From Achromobacter ruhlandii (GTDB lineage: Bacteria; Pseudomonadota; Gammaproteobacteria; Burkholderiales; Burkholderiaceae_B): a stretch of 64,000 bases of DNA. A program made the position numbers and the translations under genes. Shown here one piece after another: positions 52,413 through 62,578 of this stretch (its first letter is position 1; the number at the start of each line of letters is the position of its first letter). The stretch is taken from contig NZ_CADIJL010000002.1 of assembly GCF_902859695.1 (NCBI RefSeq), positions 372,001-436,000 on the forward strand, given 5' to 3'. Under the pieces are notes generated by a model. It worked only from the letters and a program-made list of their open reading frames with translations, made no database searches and was not told the origin of the DNA.

Positions 52413-54705
52413 GCGGGCCTTGGCCGGGGGCGGGTCGGGCCAGCACGGCGCGCACTGCCTCGGGCGTGAAGGGCGCCTGGTGGAAGCGTCGTCCGGTGGC
52501 GTCGAACAGCGCGTTGGCGATGGCCGCGGGGCCGGGGATCGAGGCCGATTCGCCGGCGCCCATGGGCGCCTCGTCCTGGCGCGGCATCAGCAGCACGTCG
52601 ATGGGCGGCAGGTCCTTGAAGCCGATGATGGGGTAGCCGCCCCATTCGCGGCTGGCGACGCCGGCCGCGTCGAACTGCACGCGTTCGAGCAGGCAGCGGC
52701 TCAGGGTCTGGTTGACGTTGCCGTGGATCTGGTGGCGCACGCCGTCGGGGTTGACGATCATGCCGGTGTCCTGGCCCACCACCACGCGCGTGATGGCGAT
52801 GCGGCCGCTGGCCGGGTCCACGCTCAGGTCGATGACCCAGGCTGCCCAGGCGGCGCCGAAGCCGGGGAACTTGCTGTGCACGTAGCGCGCGTAGGCCACG
52901 CCGCGCCCATGCAGGCGGCCGTCGGCGCCGGGCCGGCCACGGCTGCCCGCGACGCCGGCCCGCCAGCCGGCGCGCGCCGCCGTCGCCTCCAGCAGCGCGA
53001 TGGCGCGCGCATCGTCCAGGTGGCTGAGCCGGAACGCGACCGGGTCGGCCCCGGCCGCCTCGGCCAGCTCGTCGATCATGCAGTCGTGCGCGAACGAGCT
53101 GGGCAGCGCCGAGACGCCGCGCAGCCACGAGGCGCGCACCAGCGGCGCAGTGTCGTGGCAGACGATGCGCCGGCTGGCATAGCGGTAGGGCGGCACCGCG
53201 GTGCGGTCGCCCATTTCCAGCACGCGCGGCTCGCCCGGCACGGCGCCGGTCAGCAGCAGCGCCAGCAGCGGCGCGTCGTTGGACGGATAGCGCACCTCGA
53301 AGTCATAGGCCAGCAGCCGGCCGTCGGCGTCCAGCGCGGCGGCCACGTCCATGAGTTGGCCCGTGCCCTTGGGTTCCCACTGGTGTTCCTGGTCGCGCAT
53401 CAGTTGCACCCGCACCGGCGCGCCGACGGCGGCCGACAGCAGCGCGGCGTCGGCGCAGACGTCGTCGGCGCAGTTGCGGCCGTAGCAGCCGGCGGCCTCC
53501 ATGCGGATGATCTCGATGCGGTCCTCGCCCAGCTTGAGCAGGCGGTTCAGGTCGGCGCGCAGCATGTGCGGGTTCTGGGTGCCGGCCCAGACCGTGAGGC
53601 GGCCGTCGCGATGGTCGGCCACCGCGCAGGACGGCCCGATGGACGCGTGCATCTGGTAGGGCCAGACGTAGGTGCGGCGCAGGCGCACGGGGGCGGCACA
53701 GGTGGCCTCGACGTCGCCTTCCTCCAGCAGCAGGCGGCGGCGGGCGGGGTTGGCGCGGATGGCGCTGGCCAGGTCGTCCAGCACGGGCGCGGGCGGCACC
53801 GGTTTCCAGCGCACCTTGAGCGCGCGCATGGCGGCTTCGGCTTGTTCCTCGCGGTCGGCCACCACGCCGATGAAATCGCCTTGCACCACCACCTGGACGC
53901 GGCCCGGCAGGTGTGCGACGGAATCGCTGTCGACGCTGATGAGGCAGCGGCCGATGAAGTCGCCGGCGTCGCGGCCGGGGTGCGGCGGGCGCACCACGCG
54001 GCCATGGCGCATGCCGGGCACGCGCACGTCGTGCACGAAGCTCAGTTCGCCGGTGGCCTTGGCCGGAATGTCGACGCGCGCAACGGCGCTGCCGACCACG
54101 GTGTAGTCGCGGGCCGGCTTGAGCCGCACCTGGGCATCATCGGTGGCCAGCTCCAGCCGGGTGTGCCGGCCCTGCACCAGTTGGCCGTAGTGCAGGGCGC
54201 GCGCGTCGCCCGCATCGGCGGGACGCACGATGCCGTCGCGCAGGCGCAGCGTGTCCGCCGCCACGCCCCATTGCCGCGCGGCCCGCGCCAGCAGGCGCTC
54301 GCGCGCCTGGGCGGCGGCGCGGCGCAACGGGGCGGCCGAGATCTGGATGCTGGCGCTGGCGATGGTGGGCCCCTGGTTGGGGGTGGCGTTGGTGTGGCCC
54401 AGCACCATTTCCAGTCGCGCCACCGGCACGTGCAGTTCCTCGGCCACGATCTGCGCCAGCGCGGTGCGGATGCCGGTGCCCAGGTCGACGTGACCGTTGA
54501 AGGCCAGCGCGCGCCAGCCGCCCGGCGCGGCCTCATCGGCCAGCACCGCCACGAAGACTTCGGGCGTGTCCTGCACGTAATCCGAAACGACACCCGGCTG
54601 CCCGGGCGCCGGACGAGGCGGCGCGGTCGGGGCGCGCACGACCAGCAGCGCGCCGGGGTGGGTCAGCAGCGCGTCGTGCAGCGCGCGGGGATGGGGCAGG
54701 TTCAT
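52405..54705 (-). CDS. Molybdopterin-binding catalytic subunit of a xanthine-oxidase-family hydroxylase (nicotinate hydroxylase candidate)
   Basis: 766 residues, soluble. Motifs of the large subunit: NGHVDLGTGIRTALAQIVAEEL, WAGTQNPHMLRADLNRLLKL, GCYGRNCADD and, near the C-terminus, MGAGESASIPG, where Glu719 is the catalytic base of the family. It has no cytochrome domain. A second, degenerate molybdopterin-like module fused to cytochromes is encoded at 59380. Being 38 bases downstream of nicF and upstream of xdhC, it is probably the working nicotinate (or 6-hydroxynicotinate-forming) active site. The Pseudomonas enzyme NicB combines this domain with the cytochrome in one chain. Confidence 0.85.
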   Translation of the reverse strand: MNLPHPRALHDALLTHPGALLVVRAPTAPPRPAPGQPGVVSDYVQDTPEVFVAVLADEAAPGGWRALAFNGHVDLGTGIRTALAQIVAEELHVPVARLEMVLGHTNATPNQGPTIASASIQISAAPLRRAAAQARERLLARAARQWGVAADTLRLRDGIVRPADAGDARALHYGQLVQGRHTRLELATDDAQVRLKPARDYTVVGSAVARVDIPAKATGELSFVHDVRVPGMRHGRVVRPPHPGRDAGDFIGRCLISVDSDSVAHLPGRVQVVVQGDFIGVVADREEQAEAAMRALKVRWKPVPPAPVLDDLASAIRANPARRRLLLEEGDVEATCAAPVRLRRTYVWPYQMHASIGPSCAVADHRDGRLTVWAGTQNPHMLRADLNRLLKLGEDRIEIIRMEAAGCYGRNCADDVCADAALLSAAVGAPVRVQLMRDQEHQWEPKGTGQLMDVAAALDADGRLLAYDFEVRYPSNDAPLLALLLTGAVPGEPRVLEMGDRTAVPPYRYASRRIVCHDTAPLVRASWLRGVSALPSSFAHDCMIDELAEAAGADPVAFRLSHLDDARAIALLEATAARAGWRAGVAGSRGRPGADGRLHGRGVAYARYVHSKFPGFGAAWAAWVIDLSVDPASGRIAITRVVVGQDTGMIVNPDGVRHQIHGNVNQTLSRCLLERVQFDAAGVASREWGGYPIIGFKDLPPIDVLLMPRQDEAPMGAGESASIPGPAAIANALFDATGRRFHQAPFTPEAVRAVLARPAPGQGPHA

Positions 54706-54743
54706 GGGCGAAGGCGATCCGGGCGGATTGGCTGATTATGCCG

Positions 54744-55397
54744 CTATCGCGCCGCGCCGGGCAGCGCGCCGATGTCGGCCAGCGCCTGCTCCAGCGGCAT
54801 GACGGCGGCGTACTTCTGCGCCATGTCGAACAGGTTGGCCTCGTGTGGCCCGAGCGCGCGGTCGCCGCAGCAGTCGGCCACCACCAGCGGCCGGAAACCG
54901 GCCTGCATGGCGTCGACCACGCTGGCGCGCACGCAGCCGCTGGTGACGCAGCCGGCCACCACCAGCGTCTGCACGCCGCGTTGTGCCAGCCACGGGGCCA
55001 GCATAGTGCCGTAGAACGCCGACGGCGTGCTCTTGCGCACCACGTATTCGCCGGGCGCGGGGGCCAGCTGCGGCACGATGGCGCTGTTGTGGCTGTCTTC
55101 CTTCAGGGTCAGCATGCCCGGCACCTTGAGGCAGAAGATGTTGCTGTCGGCGTCGTCGTCCGAGAACACGATGCGGCTGTGCGCCACCGGCCAGCCCTGT
55201 TCGCGCGCATGCGCCAGCAAGGCGCGGGTGCGCTCGATGGCCTGTGGGATGTTGCCGCCACCGAACACGGCGGGGTCGGCGAAGCCGTTGACGAAATCGA
55301 TGATCAGCAGGCCGAACGGCGCCTTCAGCGGCAGCGGCGTACCGAAGCCCTGGCGGGCGTAGGCCGAGATATCCCCGGCGGGAACGGTGGTGGTCAT
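54744..55397 (-). CDS. nicF: Maleamate amidohydrolase NicF
   Basis: 217 residues of the cysteine-hydrolase (isochorismatase-like) family. The catalytic triad is visible as Asp34 (LLIIDFVNGF), Lys122 (VVRKSTPSAFYGT) and Cys155 (AGCVTSGCVRAS), with cis-peptide loop GCVTSG. It turns maleamate into maleate and ammonia, the last nitrogen-releasing step. Its start overlaps the nicX stop (ATGA). Identification rests on the motifs together with neighbouring nicX and nicD. Confidence 0.92.
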   Translation of the reverse strand: MTTTVPAGDISAYARQGFGTPLPLKAPFGLLIIDFVNGFADPAVFGGGNIPQAIERTRALLAHAREQGWPVAHSRIVFSDDDADSNIFCLKVPGMLTLKEDSHNSAIVPQLAPAPGEYVVRKSTPSAFYGTMLAPWLAQRGVQTLVVAGCVTSGCVRASVVDAMQAGFRPLVVADCCGDRALGPHEANLFDMAQKYAAVMPLEQALADIGALPGAAR

Positions 55398-56467
55398 GCC
55401 AGCTCCTTGCGGCGGGCGGCGCGCGCCAGCCCGGGTTCGTCCTGCACCACGCCGTCGATGACGACGGCGCGATCATCCAGCATCACCGTGCAATGGCGCA
55501 TCGGGATGTCGATATGGCAGGCGGTGGTGCGTTGGCCGCCGGCCTCGTTGTTCGGCCCCATGGACCAGAGGAAGTTGCCCTCGAAGGCGCGGGCGTCCAT
55601 GCCGATGTGGGTTTCCTTGCCGTAGTGGCCCAGCATCGACCAGTGGGCGCGCGGCTGCAGGCCCCAGCCGATGTGCGAGACGGCGTAGGCTTCCGGGTCT
55701 TCATACGACGCCATGTAGTCGCGCAGCACCTCGGCCTGCAGTCCGCCCTGGATGCGGGTGACGTAGCCGCGCTCGACGGTCAGCGTGATCGGGTCGGTCA
55801 CGTAGTCCTTCATCGGCAGCAGGATGTCGCCGCGGTCCAGCACCACCTGGCCGTTGCTGTGGCCCTCGTCGGGCCAGGTCAGCACGAAGCCGCTGGGCCA
55901 GTGGTCCCAGCGCCCTGGCTCGTCGACGAAGCCGTATTCGGAAATCGCCGGGAAGCTGCCCAGGCGGCATTGCAGGTCGGTGCCGGCCCGGGAGGTGATG
56001 CGCATCTGGCGCGCCTCGGCGATTTGCGCGGCGGCCGCGCGCACGCGGGCGCGGTCGGCCTCGGTGGGCACAAGGCGGCAGAGAATCTCGGGCGGCTCGA
56101 CCGCCAGCAGGATCTTGGTGCCGCCCTGCAGGATCTCGTGCTGCTCGGGCGAGAACAGCAGCGTCATCAGGTCCAGCACCAGGTCGCTGGCCTTGAGCGC
56201 GGCGATGGCGGCGGGGTTGCCGGTCAGCGGCGTGGTGCCCAGGTAGGCCAGCGAGTCGCGGCTGAGGGATTTCTCGCCGTTGACCGGCGGCAGATCCAGG
56301 CGGTTGACGCGCGCGCCCATGTCGCCGGCGGCGGCGATGGCGCAGCGCAGCGTCTGCGGATGGGTGTCGGCGCCGGTGAGCACGGTCACGGTCTGGCCGG
56401 CTTCGAGACGGGAAAGCGTGAGCACCTGTTTCCAGGCGCGGATCAGGTCGATGTCGCTGACGGGCAT
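55394..56467 (-). CDS. nicX: 2,5-dihydroxypyridine 5,6-dioxygenase NicX
   Basis: 357 residues from ATG 56467, behind GGAG. Metal ligands known from Pseudomonas NicX fall at the same numbers here: Glu177 (AISEYG), His265 (AVSHIGWG), His318 and Asp320 (TTACHIDIP). The leucine aminopeptidase M29-like fold and full length are preserved. An extradiol-type Fe(II) enzyme, it opens 2,5-dihydroxypyridine to N-formylmaleamate using oxygen. It lies between nicD and nicF in the leftward operon. Confidence 0.95.
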   Translation of the reverse strand: MPVSDIDLIRAWKQVLTLSRLEAGQTVTVLTGADTHPQTLRCAIAAAGDMGARVNRLDLPPVNGEKSLSRDSLAYLGTTPLTGNPAAIAALKASDLVLDLMTLLFSPEQHEILQGGTKILLAVEPPEILCRLVPTEADRARVRAAAAQIAEARQMRITSRAGTDLQCRLGSFPAISEYGFVDEPGRWDHWPSGFVLTWPDEGHSNGQVVLDRGDILLPMKDYVTDPITLTVERGYVTRIQGGLQAEVLRDYMASYEDPEAYAVSHIGWGLQPRAHWSMLGHYGKETHIGMDARAFEGNFLWSMGPNNEAGGQRTTACHIDIPMRHCTVMLDDRAVVIDGVVQDEPGLARAARRKELA

Positions 56468-56502
56468 GGCGGACTCCTGTCCGGTAAGGGGGAAAAGGGG
56501 AT

Positions 56503-57336
56503 TCAGCCGCGCGGTTCGAGGAAGTCGCCCAGCGCTTCGTGGAAGCCGGCCTCGTTGTCCCACGGGATCATGTGGCCGGCGGCGGGCACGCGCCGGTGCA
56601 GGGTGTCGGGCGCCAGGCCCTGCCATTCGGCCACGTCCTCGTCGCCGACCACGCCGCCGTTCTCGGCGGTCATCAGCAACTGCGGCACGCGCACATGCGG
56701 CAGGTCGGCATGGATGTCGTCGCGGCCGAAGTCCTCGAAGCTGCGCACGATGGCGGGCTCGTGGCAGGTGTGCAGCCATTGCGCGCGCAGGCGCCGCTGT
56801 TCCTCGGTCCAGGTGGGGCAGAAGGCGCGCATGGCCTCGGCGTCCATGCCGTGCGTGGCCTGGCGGATCGAGTCGACGTACCAGGCCAGCTTGGCGGGGT
56901 AGGGGCGGCGGCCAGGGCCGGAGACGGGCGGGTCGACGATGACCAGCCGCGTCAGGCCGGCCGGCTGGCCGCGGGCCGCGCGCACCGCGATGCGGCCGCC
57001 CATGGAATGGCCCATCAGGGCGTAGCGCTGCAGGCCCAGCGCCTGCGCCAGCGCCAGCACGTCGGCGGCCTGCGCGTCCAGGCTGTAGTCCAGGCCGGGG
57101 TCGGCGCTGGACAGGCCGCGGCCGCGCACGTCCAGCACATAGGTGTCGTAGCGCTGGCCCAGGCGCTCGGCCACGAAACCCCAGGTGACCGCCGGGCTGG
57201 TGATGCCGGGGATCAGGATGAGCGCGTCGCGTTCGGCGCGCGCGCCGTCCGCGCCGCCGTAGCGCAGGTAGTGCTGGCGGATGCCGTTGGCGTGGACGTT
57301 GGCGCCGTACAGGAAAGTGCTGGATGGTTGGCTCAT
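56503..57336 (-). CDS. nicD: N-formylmaleamate deformylase NicD
   Basis: 277 residues, alpha/beta-hydrolase fold. The triad is Ser111 (LMGHSMGGRIAV), Asp135 (LVIVDPPVSG) and His255 (PAAGHMIPWD), each ten residues later than the Pseudomonas NicD numbering I recall, consistent with a slightly longer N-terminus. It removes formate from N-formylmaleamate to give maleamate. First gene of the leftward nic operon, directly facing the divergent promoter region. Confidence 0.94.
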   Translation of the reverse strand: MSQPSSTFLYGANVHANGIRQHYLRYGGADGARAERDALILIPGITSPAVTWGFVAERLGQRYDTYVLDVRGRGLSSADPGLDYSLDAQAADVLALAQALGLQRYALMGHSMGGRIAVRAARGQPAGLTRLVIVDPPVSGPGRRPYPAKLAWYVDSIRQATHGMDAEAMRAFCPTWTEEQRRLRAQWLHTCHEPAIVRSFEDFGRDDIHADLPHVRVPQLLMTAENGGVVGDEDVAEWQGLAPDTLHRRVPAAGHMIPWDNEAGFHEALGDFLEPRG

Positions 57337-58808
<1,472 letters not shown>

Positions 58809-58852
58809 CGCGCCCGCTGTCCTTCCTCCACCAGACCTTCGCCACGCACACC

Positions 58853-59383
58853 ATGGGACATCCCGCCAACACCCCGCCCGCCGCCGAACCGATCGGCCTG
58901 AAGGTCAACGGCAGCGTCGTGCGCGTGGCGGCGCCGCCGGCGACCTCGCTGCTGCTGGTGTTGCGCAACGATCTGGCGCTGAATGGACCGAAGTACGGCT
59001 GCGGCCTGGGCGAGTGCGGCGCCTGCACGGTGCTGATCGACGGCGTGGCGGCACGGTCCTGTGTGATTCCGGTGAAGGCGGCGCAAGGGCGCGAGGTCAC
59101 CACGCTCGAAGGGCTGGGCACGCGCGAGCGGCCCGGGCCGACGCAGCGCGCCTTTATCGAATGCCAGGCGGCCCAGTGCGGCTATTGCCTGAACGGCATG
59201 ATCATGACGGTCGAGGCGCTGCTGCGCCGCGACCCGGCGCCGTCCGAGCAGGCGCTGCGCAGCGAGCTGCATCACAACCTGTGCCGCTGCGGCACGCATG
59301 TCGAGATCATGCAGGCGGCGCTGCGCGCGGTGCAATTGCGGGCCGAGGCCGCGCCGCGCGGGGCCGAAGGGGCGGGCGCATGA
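58853..59383 (+). CDS. nicA: [2Fe-2S] subunit of nicotinate hydroxylase, NicA
   Basis: 176 residues from ATG 58853. Two iron-sulfur clusters are predicted: plant-type ferredoxin with Cys50, 55, 58 and 70 (CGLGECGACTVL), then the CGYC...CRCG pair in the helical domain. The length, 176 residues, is typical of xanthine-oxidase-family small subunits. It passes electrons from the molybdenum site towards the cytochrome module. Its stop overlaps the next start (ATGA), so the two are translated together. Located 44 bases after nicC. Confidence 0.92.
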   Translation: MGHPANTPPAAEPIGLKVNGSVVRVAAPPATSLLLVLRNDLALNGPKYGCGLGECGACTVLIDGVAARSCVIPVKAAQGREVTTLEGLGTRERPGPTQRAFIECQAAQCGYCLNGMIMTVEALLRRDPAPSEQALRSELHHNLCRCGTHVEIMQAALRAVQLRAEAAPRGAEGAGA

Positions 59384-62367
59384 GCGCGCTGCTGCCCGGG
59401 GGCCCGGTGGGCGCCATCGCGCCGCCGTCCGATCTGCTGCATGGACTGACCCTGCGCCCGCCCGTGGCCCGCTGGGACGGCGCGCGCTATCGCGGCAGCG
59501 CGCTCGACAGCGTGAACCTGGGGGAAGCGCGAGCCCAGGCGGGCGTGGTGGCCGTGGTGCGGCGGGAGCACTTTGTCGGCGTGGTGGCGGTGACGCCGGC
59601 GCATGCGCGGCAGGCGCTGGCCTGCATGGCGCCCGTGTGGCGCGGCGATGGTCCGCCCGCGCGCGAGGAGACCGCCGCCCCTTTGGAAGAGAATTCGGAC
59701 GGCCATCGCGAATATCTATGGCGATCCGCTGAAACCGCTTCCGGCGCGCGCGTCGCGGCGTGGTGCCTGGACGGCCGCCTGACGCTGTGGCTGCCGCCGC
59801 CGGCGGCCGCCTCGCAGGCCTGGCTGCGGCGCGAGCTGGCGGCGCTGATGGACTGTTCCGGGCACGCGGTGCGGCTGGCCGACTGGCCGCAGGGCGCGGC
59901 CGAAGCCGGCCTGCCGCCGCACGCGCTCGATCTGCTGGACGCCGCCGCCGACGCCGCGCTGCTGTCCGAGGCGGTGGGGCGGCCCGTGTGCGTGGCCTGC
60001 CGGCCAGCGGCCGCGGCCACCCTGGCGTTGCGCGAAGCGGATCTGGCGGCGGGCCCGGCGCTGCGTTCGCGCCACCCCTGGGCCGTGCGCCCCAGCCTGG
60101 CTCGCCTGCTGGCGCGGCCCGGTCACGCCCAGGCCTGCGGCCAGGCCACGGTGCGGGGCGACAGCCGGGTGCTGGCGCCGGCGGCATCGCGGGATCTGCC
60201 GCATGCCAGTGTCGATGAATTGAACGCGGCCCAGGTGTTCGCCGGCGAAAGCCTGTGGCACGAGCGGGCGCTGGCGGCGGGCGAGGATCCGGTGGACTGG
60301 CGGCTGCGGCACATGGCCGATGATCGCGGCCGCGAACTGGCGCGCCAGGTAGTGGAACAGGCGCAGGCGGCCACGGCGCGGGACGCTACGTCGGCCGCCG
60401 ACGGCCTGCTGCGCGGCACCGGCCTGGCCACGGCGCAGGTCCGCTGCGAGGCCGAGGATGGTTCAGCGCAAATGGTCTGGAGCGCCTGGGTGGCCGACGT
60501 GGCGATCCAGCCCGCCACCGGGCGCATCGAGGTGACGCGCGTCGTCGCCGGCCACGACAGCCAGGACCTGCGCGCGGCGCAAGGCGCGACCACGCGCCTG
60601 GCCATCACGCGCCAGCAACCCGAGCGGCTGGCCGATGCCCGCCGCCTCATTGCCGGCCCGGCGGCGTTCGACGATTGGCGCGGCGCCGAACCGATGCCGC
60701 TGACCGCGGGCTCGGACGCGGTCGCCATCGCGGCGCCGGACGTGCCCGGCCCGTTGCGTGAAGGGCGTCTGGACGTGGATGGCGTGCTGACGCTGCCCGC
60801 CGCCGCCGCCATCGCCAACGCCATCCAGGACGCCACCGGCGTGCGCCTGCGGCAGGCGCCGTTCGACGCCGGCCAGTTGCGCCTGGCGCTGGCGGACCGG
60901 CGCGCGGCCGGCGGGAAGGGCGCATTGCGCCGGGGCTGGGGCTGGCTGGCGGCCGGCGCGGCCGGACTGGCGGCCATGGCCACCGCGTTGTGGCCGCTGA
61001 AGCCGGCGCTGCCGCTGACGGCCGGGCCCGACGCTTCTTTGTATTCGGCGCAGGCAATCGAGCGCGGCCGGCTGGTGGCGGCGGCCGGCGACTGCGTGGC
61101 CTGCCACACCGCGCCGGGCGGCGCGCGCAACGCCGGCGGCCTGGCGCTGGAGACGCCGTTCGGCGTCATCTATTCCACCAATATCACCCCGGATGCGCAG
61201 ACCGGCATCGGCCGCTGGTCATACGCGGCCTTCGAACGCGCCATGCGCCAGGGCATCCACCAGGACGGCCGCCAGCTGTATCCGGCGTTTCCGTACACGG
61301 CCTATGCCAAGCTCAGCGACGCCGACCTGCAGGCGCTGTACGGCTACCTGATGTCGCAGCCGCCTGTGGCCGCGACGCCGCCGCGCACCGAGCTGGGCTT
61401 TCCGTTCAACCTGCGGCCGCTGCTGGCCGGCTGGAACCTGCTGTTCCACGATCCCAAGCCATTCACGCCGGATCCCTCGCAGGACGCCGAATGGAATCGC
61501 GGCGCGTATCTGGTGGAAGGCGTGGGCCATTGCGCCGCCTGCCATTCGCCGCGCAACGCGCTGGGCGCGGAGAAGGGGGGACTGGCCTACCTGGCCGGCG
61601 GCCAGGCCGAGGGCTGGAACGCGCCGGCGCTGAACCAGCTCGCCACGGGCCAGCGGGCCTGGTCGGGCGAGGAGCTGTTCCAGTACCTGCGCACCGGCTA
61701 TTCGCCGCGCCATGGCGTGGCCGCGGGCCCCATGGCGCCCGTGATCCATGGGCTGGCCGAACTGCCAGCCAGCGACCTGAAGGCCATCGTCACCTATCTG
61801 CTGGCGGTGCCGGGACGGACGTCGTCGGCGGCGCGCGCGACGGCCACGGCTACTGCCACGGCTACTGCCACGGCCACGACCACGGCTACGTCCACGGCTA
61901 TGTCCACGGCCACGGCAAGCGCCGCCACGTCGGCCAGCGTCGTTGCCGCCCAGGCGGCCACGACCGCAACTGCCGCCGCCATCACCGCGGTCCCCGCCCC
62001 CGCCGCCGTCAGCGAGGCCATCACGCTGCGCCGCGCCAGCGGCGAACGCATCTACCAGAACGCCTGCGCCGTCTGCCATGAAGCCGGCAGCGGGCCGACC
62101 TTGTTCGGGGTCAAACCCCTGCTGGGCCAGAACACCAATCTGCACGCCGCATCGCCGGACAACCTGATCCAGGTGATCCTCCACGGCATCCAGGCCCCGG
62201 CCGACGATGCCCTGGGCTACATGCCGGCGTTCGGCAACAGCCTGGACGACAGGCAGATCGGCGATTTGATCGACTATTTGCGCGCGCGGTTCGCGCCGGA
62301 GGAAGAGGCTTGGCCAGTTGACACGACGACCATAGGCAAGCTGCGCCAGCACGCGCAGCCGCAGTAA
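59380..62367 (+). CDS. NicB-like fusion: degenerate molybdopterin-binding module plus membrane anchor and triheme cytochrome c
   Basis: 995 residues from ATG 59380, overlapping nicA. Residues 1-510 resemble a shrunken molybdopterin subunit: the early domain is short, and the spot of the catalytic Glu loop (GAGE) is replaced by PLREGRLDVDGVLTLPAAA, although the end, AIANAIQDATGVRLRQAPF, is preserved. A hydrophobic anchor follows at about 520-537 (GWGWLAAGAAGLAAMATALW). Three haem-c motifs lie at CVACH 572-576, CAACH 718-722 and CAVCH 896-900, with a Thr/Ala repeat linker at about 820-850 before the last. In Pseudomonas NicB one chain holds both an active molybdenum domain and the cytochrome; here the active site seems to have moved to the subunit at 52405, leaving this module as a docking or electron-transfer piece. 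Confidence 0.85.
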   Translation: MSALLPGGPVGAIAPPSDLLHGLTLRPPVARWDGARYRGSALDSVNLGEARAQAGVVAVVRREHFVGVVAVTPAHARQALACMAPVWRGDGPPAREETAAPLEENSDGHREYLWRSAETASGARVAAWCLDGRLTLWLPPPAAASQAWLRRELAALMDCSGHAVRLADWPQGAAEAGLPPHALDLLDAAADAALLSEAVGRPVCVACRPAAAATLALREADLAAGPALRSRHPWAVRPSLARLLARPGHAQACGQATVRGDSRVLAPAASRDLPHASVDELNAAQVFAGESLWHERALAAGEDPVDWRLRHMADDRGRELARQVVEQAQAATARDATSAADGLLRGTGLATAQVRCEAEDGSAQMVWSAWVADVAIQPATGRIEVTRVVAGHDSQDLRAAQGATTRLAITRQQPERLADARRLIAGPAAFDDWRGAEPMPLTAGSDAVAIAAPDVPGPLREGRLDVDGVLTLPAAAAIANAIQDATGVRLRQAPFDAGQLRLALADRRAAGGKGALRRGWGWLAAGAAGLAAMATALWPLKPALPLTAGPDASLYSAQAIERGRLVAAAGDCVACHTAPGGARNAGGLALETPFGVIYSTNITPDAQTGIGRWSYAAFERAMRQGIHQDGRQLYPAFPYTAYAKLSDADLQALYGYLMSQPPVAATPPRTELGFPFNLRPLLAGWNLLFHDPKPFTPDPSQDAEWNRGAYLVEGVGHCAACHSPRNALGAEKGGLAYLAGGQAEGWNAPALNQLATGQRAWSGEELFQYLRTGYSPRHGVAAGPMAPVIHGLAELPASDLKAIVTYLLAVPGRTSSAARATATATATATATATTTATSTAMSTATASAATSASVVAAQAATTATAAAITAVPAPAAVSEAITLRRASGERIYQNACAVCHEAGSGPTLFGVKPLLGQNTNLHAASPDNLIQVILHGIQAPADDALGYMPAFGNSLDDRQIGDLIDYLRARFAPEEEAWPVDTTTIGKLRQHAQPQ
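61846..61917 (+). repeat. In-frame 12-base repeat, Thr-Ala linker of the cytochrome protein
   Basis: Six consecutive 12-base units derived from ACGGCTACTGCC, each encoding about Thr-Ala-Thr-Ala, form the low-complexity linker between the second and third cytochrome domains. The first two units are identical, later ones carry single changes. The unit is a multiple of three, so copy-number change would only alter linker length. Confidence 0.85.
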
Positions 62368-62578
62368 GGGGAAGACGGGGCGGCGGTTCGCGATCCATGG
62401 CGGATCCGGCCGCGCCTCGCGACACAACATCGCGCGCATCGGTTTTCCATCGACGCCTGCCCGGCGCCGAGGGGCGTTGCTGCATCCCGCATCCGTGGGG
62501 GCGGCCACGTGCCGGACCGGGGCCGACGCCCGTATCGGGCGCGGACCCCGCGCGCGACACACAAAGGGAATCACGCAT

